From the NCBI GenBank assembly GCA_038528965.1, contig JBCBEC010000004.1:186001-250000 (forward strand): a DNA stretch of 64,000 nucleotides, given 5' to 3'. The notes beneath the pieces were generated by a model that saw only the letters and a program-made list of their open reading frames with translations, was not told the DNA's origin and searched no databases. A program made the position numbers and the translations under genes. The DNA comes from Lewinella sp038528965. GTDB lineage: Bacteria > Bacteroidota > Bacteroidia > Chitinophagales > Saprospiraceae. Positions 58,979-64,000 of this stretch are shown one piece after another (the stretch's first letter is position 1; each line of letters begins with the position of its first letter).

Positions 58979-60676
58979 TTACACTTTCTTGCGCAGCCAA
59001 CGATATTCGTAGGCACGTAGATACTGTTTAGCGGCAGCTGTTTCTTCGTGGAGAAGATCCGCATAAGTCCCACTAGGCAAGTGCACTTCCTGGTGGCCAG
59101 TGGTCAAATTAAAGAGCAACCACACCTCCTCCTGCTTATCCGGACTAAAGCGCTGAATACTGATCAAAGAAGGTGATAGGTTGTGAAAACGGAAGCTGCC
59201 AAACGGATGGAAAGCCGCCGACTGCTGGCGTACCCGTAGCAACTGCTGTACCGCCGACCAAACTGCCTTGCGCACCGCTTGGCCACCTAACTCGTCCACC
59301 AGTTGGTCATAGTTCAGTTTTTCGCGATTAATCCGGCGATTCTGGCCACTGCGCTCCATCCCTTCTACGTCATTTTGCGACCCCACCAGAGAATGGAAGT
59401 AAATGGCCGGTAAGCCCGGGAAAGCGAGCATTACTGCTTGCGATAAAATCATACGAGCCGTGCCTTGATCAATATCTTTCTCCGCACCGCAAAGCAAACT
59501 CAAGTAATTGCAGTTGATTTCGTAAGGCGATTGTCCTCCATCAGCATCCGTTTTATAGGAAACCTTACCACCATTAGCCTTGGCTGATGTCAATAGCACC
59601 TCTACTTCTGTTTCATCCAGAATACCAGTTACCGGTCGGAGGCCCACCCCGTCGTGGCTGGCAGTGAAATTGAAGAAGCAGACTTCGTTGCTGGGGAGTT
59701 CCAGGCTTTGTGCCCAGGCGGTAAACTTCTCGCTCGTACCGTTGAGCAAGCTGTAAGCCAGTAGTGGAGGCAGGGTAAAGTTGTAAACCATCTGTGCCTC
59801 ATCATAACCATTCCCGAAATAAGAGATATTTTCTAGGTGGGGCACATTGGTTTCTGTGATAAAGATGAGGTCGGGTACAGCTTCCGCCATAGCGGCCCGC
59901 ATAACTTTGATCAGATTATGCGTTTGCGGTAGGTGAATACAAGTGCTGTCATCTTCCTTCCACATAAAACCAATAGCATCCAGGCGGATTAGACTAGCGC
60001 CGTTCATGGCGTAAAACAGCAACAAATCAATCACCTGCAACAGGACTTGAGGATTGCGGTAATTCAGGTCTACCTGATCACGGCTAAAGGTGGTCCATAC
60101 GTAGCGCGTTTGCCCATTGGCGTCCTCGTAGTCGTGCAAAAGGGGTAACACCCGGGGGCGCACCACCTTGGAATAATCCTTATTGGGATCATCTTCAATG
60201 AAGTACGTGCCGTAGCGCGGATCACCGGCTAAAAACTGCTTAAACCATTCCGACTCTTGGGAAATATGGTTGATAACACCATCAAACATCAGATGATAAC
60301 CACTGGCTAAATCAGCAATGGTCTCCCAACTTCCCCATTCAGGATTAACTTCATAGTAATCAATCACCGAGAAACCATCATCCGAAGAGTAGGGATAGAA
60401 CGGCAAAATATGCACCGCATTGATAAGCCCCGCTGCCTGTTCATCCATAAAGCGCTTCAACGTCGCCAAAGGATATTCCCCCTCTTTCCAAACCTGATCG
60501 CCATAAGTGATCAACACCACGTCCTTTTCCGATAGTTGATGAACGCCATCTCGCTGCATCATGCTTTGATAGTGGTTCACCAAAGCGATAATGTTCTGAA
60601 GTATTCCGTCCACTTGCTCGGCGGGGTAAACTTGGGCTAGTAGCGCCTGAATGTGTTGCTGAGTATCGGTATTCAT
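58979..60676 (-). CDS. GH13 subfamily 18 sugar phosphorylase/glycosidase (565 aa)
   Basis: Alpha-retaining enzyme of the sucrose-phosphorylase subfamily (GH13_18), which uses phosphate to split sucrose, glucosylglycerol(-ate) or related glucosides; cytoplasmic (no signal peptide). The (beta/alpha)8 catalytic residues are visible: nucleophile D233 in SLIRLDAIGF, general acid/base E275 in FITETNVPH, and transition-state stabiliser D342 in ASHDGVG. HILPFYPYSSDDGFSV near the N-terminus is typical of the subfamily. The exact substrate cannot be told from sequence by eye. It is the first gene of an operon with the ECF sigma factor and the membrane protein. Start ATG 60676; an upstream gap of 314 bp separates it from hppD. 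Confidence 0.92.
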   Translation of the reverse strand: MNTDTQQHIQALLAQVYPAEQVDGILQNIIALVNHYQSMMQRDGVHQLSEKDVVLITYGDQVWKEGEYPLATLKRFMDEQAAGLINAVHILPFYPYSSDDGFSVIDYYEVNPEWGSWETIADLASGYHLMFDGVINHISQESEWFKQFLAGDPRYGTYFIEDDPNKDYSKVVRPRVLPLLHDYEDANGQTRYVWTTFSRDQVDLNYRNPQVLLQVIDLLLFYAMNGASLIRLDAIGFMWKEDDSTCIHLPQTHNLIKVMRAAMAEAVPDLIFITETNVPHLENISYFGNGYDEAQMVYNFTLPPLLAYSLLNGTSEKFTAWAQSLELPSNEVCFFNFTASHDGVGLRPVTGILDETEVEVLLTSAKANGGKVSYKTDADGGQSPYEINCNYLSLLCGAEKDIDQGTARMILSQAVMLAFPGLPAIYFHSLVGSQNDVEGMERSGQNRRINREKLNYDQLVDELGGQAVRKAVWSAVQQLLRVRQQSAAFHPFGSFRFHNLSPSLISIQRFSPDKQEEVWLLFNLTTGHQEVHLPSGTYADLLHEETAAAKQYLRAYEYRWLRKKV

Positions 60677-60990
60677 GTGGCAGCGTTCGTTTCTGCTAAT
60701 GTAAAATATCGACGGGACTTTACTTAATGGGAGATCGGAAATAGGAGGTCGGAGGTAGGAGGTAGGAAAATTAAAAATCAGAAATAGGAAATTAGAAGTG
60801 AGAAATGATGTATTTCCTGCCGCGCACTTGTGATCTCTAATCTTTCAAAAGAGGGAATTTGGAGAACTGGTTATACAACAAGAAGGTTTAGCAGCATTCC
60901 AACTAAATAGTCCGAAGCTTTGATCAATGTCAAGGCTCCGGACTAATAAGAGGGGTATTTGACTACCCAAGTAAGTTTAGATAGGAGGGT
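60677..60990. other. 314-bp spacer with purine-rich direct repeats and a hairpin
   Basis: From about 60727 to 60777 there are tandem degenerate copies of a (G)AGGTCGGAGGTAGG motif followed by AATCAGAAATAGG and AATTAGAAGTGAGAAATG (to about 60810), a repeat style that also occurs at 57738. A hairpin at 60909-60944 pairs AGTCCGAAGCTTTGA with TCAAGGCTCCGGACT (13 of 15 bp) and lies 46 bp after the hppD stop; no U-run follows, but it is likely the end of the hppD transcript. No gene. Confidence 0.55.
60909..60944 (-). terminator. Hairpin downstream of hppD
   Basis: The arms at 60909-60923 and 60930-60944 pair at 13 of 15 positions around a six-base loop. The position just downstream of hppD supports a transcript-end function; a U-tract is missing. 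Confidence 0.5.
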
Positions 60991-62121
60991 TTAGAGGGTC
61001 CCGCGCAAGGCCTGCTCACGCTCAATGGCTTCGAATAGGGCCTTGAAATTGCCTTTGCCAAAAGAACGAGCACCTTTGCGTTGGATGATCTCGAAAAACA
61101 TCGTTGGTCGTGGCTGTATTGGCTTGGTAAAGATCTGTAGTAGATAACCTTCATCATCACGATCTACCAAGATTCCTAATTCCCGTAAAGGGGCTAGATC
61201 TTCTTCAATTTCACCAACGCGATCCAACAAGGTATCATAATAAGTACCGGGCACCTGCAAGAACTCAATACCACGGGCACGCAGCTCGCGCACGGTGGTG
61301 ATAATATCGTTAGTAGCCACAGCTAAATGTTGTACGCCAGCACCTTCGTAGAAGTCGAGATATTCCTCAATTTGGGACTTGCGCAGGCCTTCAGCAGGTT
61401 CGTTGATTGGGAATTTGATCCGGCCATTTCCGTTGCTCATCACCTTACTCATCAGGGCCGTGTACTCAGTAGATATATCCTTATCGTCAAAGGAAACGAT
61501 TTGGGTGAAGCCCATGACGTCAGCGTAAAAGTTGACCCAGGTGTTCATTTCACCGAGTTCCACATTGCCTACCATGTGGTCAATGTACTGCAAGCCAATT
61601 TCCTGTGGGCGGAAGCTTGGATTCCACTCCTCATAGCCGGGAAGAAATGTACCCTGATAAGCTTTTCGCTCTACAAAGACGTGCACGGTTTCGCCGTAGG
61701 TATGAATTCCGGCGCGCACCACCTGGCCGTGATCATCCTCTTCAACAACGGGCTCAAAGTAAGACTTCGCACCGCGCTTAGTCGCCTCCGCATAAGCTGA
61801 GCGTGCATCTTCTACCCATAGCGCAACTACTTTAACACCATCGCCGTGTTGGTCAATGTGCTGACCAATGGTGGTTCCACTCTTTAGCGGTGCGGTGAGG
61901 ATAAGGCGAATTTTACCTTGCTGAACTACGTATGATTCTCGGTCGGTCAGGCCCGTCCGCAAGCCCGCATAAGCCAATGGCTGAAAACCCATTGCCGCCT
62001 GGTAAAAGTAAGCTGCTTGCTTGGCGTTACTGACGTAAAGCTCCACATAGTCGGTGCCCAGAAGGGGCATAAAATCAGCAGCATCGGCGTAGATTTTTTC
62101 CGGTGCAGTGGTCGTAGGCAT
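60991..62121 (-). CDS. hppD: 4-hydroxyphenylpyruvate dioxygenase (376 aa)
   Basis: Non-heme Fe(II) enzyme converting 4-hydroxyphenylpyruvate to homogentisate in tyrosine breakdown; cytoplasmic. Two vicinal-oxygen-chelate domains: N-terminal (TDYVELYVSNAKQAAYFYQAAMG) and catalytic C-terminal. The metal ligands appear as H182 (QYIDHMVGNV), H265 (GVQHLAVATND) and E344 (TMFFEIIQRKG). The C-terminal GARSFGKGNFKALFEAIEREQ is the conserved gate helix. The length is usual. Expected pathway partners (homogentisate dioxygenase, fumarylacetoacetase) are not in the window. A promoter with TATATTTG lies about 50 bp upstream, and a hairpin follows the stop codon, so it is likely a single-gene unit. Start ATG 62121. 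Confidence 0.96.
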   Translation of the reverse strand: MPTTTAPEKIYADAADFMPLLGTDYVELYVSNAKQAAYFYQAAMGFQPLAYAGLRTGLTDRESYVVQQGKIRLILTAPLKSGTTIGQHIDQHGDGVKVVALWVEDARSAYAEATKRGAKSYFEPVVEEDDHGQVVRAGIHTYGETVHVFVERKAYQGTFLPGYEEWNPSFRPQEIGLQYIDHMVGNVELGEMNTWVNFYADVMGFTQIVSFDDKDISTEYTALMSKVMSNGNGRIKFPINEPAEGLRKSQIEEYLDFYEGAGVQHLAVATNDIITTVRELRARGIEFLQVPGTYYDTLLDRVGEIEEDLAPLRELGILVDRDDEGYLLQIFTKPIQPRPTMFFEIIQRKGARSFGKGNFKALFEAIEREQALRGTL

Positions 62122-62172
62122 GGTCGTTATTGGTTTTGGTTAAGACTGAAGCAGCAAAATTAGTTGCCATGG

Positions 62173-62180
62173 CAAATATA
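62173..62180 (-). promoter_or_regulatory. Bacteroidota-type -7 box for hppD
   Basis: TATATTTG on the minus strand (62180-62173), an exact match to TAnnTTTG. About 21 bases further upstream is CTG, one mismatch from the TTG -33 box. The predicted start is near 62165, giving a leader of about 44 nt. Confidence 0.5.
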
Positions 62181-62318
62181 TTGCTTTTTTCTGGTTCTCG
62201 CCAGTATGTGAGCGCCTTCTAGCTTCTCCATGAAAAACTTAGCACGTTCCGCGAATGATCATTCACGCTAGATATCGTCTGATCTAACTATTCATCAGCC
62301 GCTCTCAATAGACTGTGG

Positions 62319-62349
62319 TTTGAACTAAGGTCTTCCAGCACTACTTTTA
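62319..62349 (+). promoter_or_regulatory. Bacteroidota-type promoter for the secreted protein at 62376
   Basis: TTTG (62319-62322), a 19-base spacer, and TACTTTTA (62342-62349), one mismatch from TAnnTTTG. The predicted start is near 62356, leaving about 20 nt before ATG 62376. Confidence 0.45.
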
Positions 62350-62375
62350 TCACCAGAACCCATCTGACCTGTACC

Positions 62376-63650
62376 ATGAAAAAACTATTGATCTTACTTG
62401 GTTTTTGCCTGGGGGGCTTAGCACCTGCTATAGCTCAATCTGGCTTAATACTGGATGCTGAAAGTCAGCAAGTCATCAGCGGAGCAACTATATATGCGGT
62501 GAATAGCGGCAGTGGGACCATTAGTAGTGAGGATGGCACCTTCTCTTTGGCGCTTGATCAGTTTCCCGACACATTAGTCATTTCTTACCTGGGCTATCAA
62601 CAGGAAATCGTCCCGGTTAGGCGGGACGAAAGCTACTGGCAAATCTTGCTGCAACCCACCAGCGCAACCTTGCCTGAGATCATCGTAAATGCTTATCGTC
62701 AACCGGCACAGCTCTCTCCCCTATCCCGCACCATTACCGATTTTCTAATCATTGACGAGCAGTTGGTCTTGCTCCTTTACCAAAACCAACTCCCACACTA
62801 CCATTTATGTCTAGCCGATTCACAGGGTGATATTTTTTACCGTCATCCGCTAGGAAACAGAAAGCCTGAACAACTGTACCGAGGCTGCTTGGGTGGTTAT
62901 TACCTGATTTACGAAAACCATTTGCAAGCCTTCGAGAGAATGCAGGATACCATCCGGTTCCTAGAGGAATACCCCAAAGCTACTTTTAAGAACATTCTAG
63001 CTCCATGTGTACACGCCAATGAGGAGTATGTATTCACAGGCTACCGCCGAACAGCCAAACAGGTATTCGAACTCTTTGCCTCCCTAAGAGCAACCGGCGA
63101 GTCTACTCATCTACACACCATTGTCAATGAACGCGCCCTAGCACAGTTAGCCGACGAACAACGTTTTCGAGATGATAAAGCCAAGACCATTGTAGAAACG
63201 GACCCCGTTCGAAGAACAAGAACAAAACGAATGTACAGTGATGAACACCAGTTTGCCGAGCACGTCGTGTATCGCCCCATCCACGTACAAGTTTTCCCCT
63301 ACGATAATTGGCTATTGCTCTTCGATTATACAAATGACCAGATCAGTTGGCTGGACCAGGAAGGTAATACGACCCGTAGCATACCCATTGTCTTTCACCA
63401 GAAGGACCCCTGGAAGGCGAATGTCCTGTACGATGAGGTGCGGCAAAAATTTTACGTCCTACACGAGGATAACCGCTACAGCTACCTGGGTGAAATTGAT
63501 CCCCGCACTGGACAATTGCAAGAAAAAGCGGTGATTCCTGAGGTCTACATCCAACAAGCACAAGTGCGCGATGGGCGATTTTTCTACTTACACAAAGGTG
63601 TTACCTTTGAAGATCGTTGGCGCTATCTGTACCGCGTTGACCTGGAGTAG
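62376..63650 (+). CDS. Secreted protein with carboxypeptidase-regulatory-like domain (424 aa)
   Basis: Signal peptide MKKLLILLGFCLGGLAPAIAQ. A CarboxypepD_reg-like beta-sandwich at about 22-100: GLILDAESQQVISGATIYAV, GTISSEDGTFSLALDQFPD and DTLVISYLGYQQEIVPV, the DTLxxSYxGY motif common in Bacteroidota surface proteins. The remaining about 300 residues have no recognised domain; they show repeated beta-strand-like segments (QLVLLLYQNQLPHYHLCLAD, KFYVLHEDNRYSYLGEIDP), possibly a beta-propeller-like fold. There is no TonB-dependent receptor barrel after the domain. A near-consensus promoter is just upstream and a 12-bp hairpin begins at its stop codon, so it seems a single-gene unit before rnhB. 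Confidence 0.8.
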   Translation: MKKLLILLGFCLGGLAPAIAQSGLILDAESQQVISGATIYAVNSGSGTISSEDGTFSLALDQFPDTLVISYLGYQQEIVPVRRDESYWQILLQPTSATLPEIIVNAYRQPAQLSPLSRTITDFLIIDEQLVLLLYQNQLPHYHLCLADSQGDIFYRHPLGNRKPEQLYRGCLGGYYLIYENHLQAFERMQDTIRFLEEYPKATFKNILAPCVHANEEYVFTGYRRTAKQVFELFASLRATGESTHLHTIVNERALAQLADEQRFRDDKAKTIVETDPVRRTRTKRMYSDEHQFAEHVVYRPIHVQVFPYDNWLLLFDYTNDQISWLDQEGNTTRSIPIVFHQKDPWKANVLYDEVRQKFYVLHEDNRYSYLGEIDPRTGQLQEKAVIPEVYIQQAQVRDGRFFYLHKGVTFEDRWRYLYRVDLE

Positions 63651-63681
63651 TTCTCGGAGAACTTGAAGCTCTCCGAGAACT
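63649..63681 (+). terminator. Hairpin overlapping the stop codon
   Basis: AGTTCTCGGAGA (63649-63660) and TCTCCGAGAACT (63670-63681) are perfectly complementary over 12 bp around a nine-base loop. The stem begins with the last two bases of the stop codon TAG (63648-63650). No U-run follows, so read-through into rnhB is possible; it may attenuate expression or protect the 3' end. Confidence 0.55.
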
Positions 63682-63714
63682 CGCTAAAGTAAAAACGAGC
63701 GAACTAGCACCTTT

Positions 63715-64000
63715 ATGCTTGCACCATTCCTGGATGAACACCTCATTGAAGCCGGCTGTGACGAGGCCGGGCGTGGCTGCCTGGCGGGCCCTGTTTTTGC
63801 AGCGGCCGTTATTCTACCCAAAGATTTTCACCACCCGCTACTCAATGATTCCAAACAGCTGAGTGAAAAGAAGCGCTACGCTGCCCGCGAGATCGTCGAA
63901 AAAGAGGCCATCGCTTGGGCAGTAGCCCAAGTAGATCCACCAGAAATTGACCAGCTTAACATCCTACGTGCTTCTTTCGTGTGCATGCACCGGGCACTTG
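63715..64000 (+). CDS. rnhB: Ribonuclease HII, N-terminal part (cut by window edge)
   Basis: Degrades the RNA strand of RNA/DNA hybrids and removes misincorporated ribonucleotides; cytoplasmic, metal-dependent. Ninety-five codons are present from ATG 63715. The catalytic start motif is intact: the segment EAGCDEAGRGCLAGPVFAAA holds the DE..G motif with the first two acidic ligands (Asp16, Glu17), followed by the typical LNDSKQLSEKKR. The frame runs off the right edge without a stop. It is 64 bp downstream of the secreted-protein gene. Confidence 0.93.
   Translation, partial: MLAPFLDEHLIEAGCDEAGRGCLAGPVFAAAVILPKDFHHPLLNDSKQLSEKKRYAAREIVEKEAIAWAVAQVDPPEIDQLNILRASFVCMHRAL

Noticed and set aside
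12..64000. Insertion sequence or prophage
   Set aside because: No transposase, integrase, capsid or tail motif was seen in any of the credible reading frames; the repeats found are short and non-coding.

Overview
The window looks like a chromosomal segment of a Bacteroidota bacterium, most likely a Saprospiria/Lewinella-type marine or environmental lineage (the phylum is well supported, the class is inference). The grounds are a PorP/SprF protein followed by a PorE-like OmpA protein, several type IX secretion (T9SS) sorting domains, DUF1573 proteins, a TAnnTTTG/TTG promoter style, and dense short palindromes in the spacers. No rRNA, tRNA, CRISPR array, prophage or recognisable IS transposase was seen.

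Region 1 (1-25430, all minus strand) is a giant exporter locus read right to left: a HlyD-type membrane fusion protein, one MacB/LolD-type ABC ATPase, then at least ten consecutive paralogous two-module MacB/FtsX permeases of about 780-820 residues (nine complete, the tenth cut by the left edge), with one small unknown gene inserted. Most permease junctions carry a palindrome, six of them from a dispersed GACGCATTGCAATGCGTC-like family.

Region 2 (25431-27696) is the likely control unit. The spacer upstream of the fusion-protein gene holds a sigma-54-like promoter (TGGCAC-N5-TTGTC), a dyad flanked by direct repeats about 120 bp upstream of the predicted start site, a structured leader, and a nine-unit 45-bp tandem array. 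The array abuts the start of a divergent sigma-54-dependent response regulator. No sensor kinase or TolC is in the window.

Region 3 (27743-37205) holds a GT9 glycosyltransferase, the PorP/SprF and PorE-like T9SS pair (the latter with an extra C-terminal DUF1573 domain), a penicillin-acylase-family Ntn hydrolase, a small lipoprotein and a DUF1573 secreted protein, with three good intrinsic terminators. Region 4 (37413-50904) is housekeeping and envelope: fused 2-oxoacid dehydrogenase E1, acyl-CoA thioesterase II, an ARPP-1-like lipoprotein, a polytopic membrane protein, GNAT, a secreted CHU_C protein, RlpA, MnmA, a lipoprotein coupled to RimM, and a bactofilin-AtpZ-membrane protein trio.

Region 5 (50905-64000) has a gene-free kilobase with a 165-bp palindromic MITE-like element, an FAD oxidoreductase, two adjacent T9SS cargo proteins, a solitary short MacB permease, a sugar phosphorylase/ECF sigma/membrane protein operon, 4-hydroxyphenylpyruvate dioxygenase, a secreted beta-domain protein and the beginning of RNase HII.

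All product calls come from reading motifs by eye. Residue positions for domains are approximate unless single residues are named.
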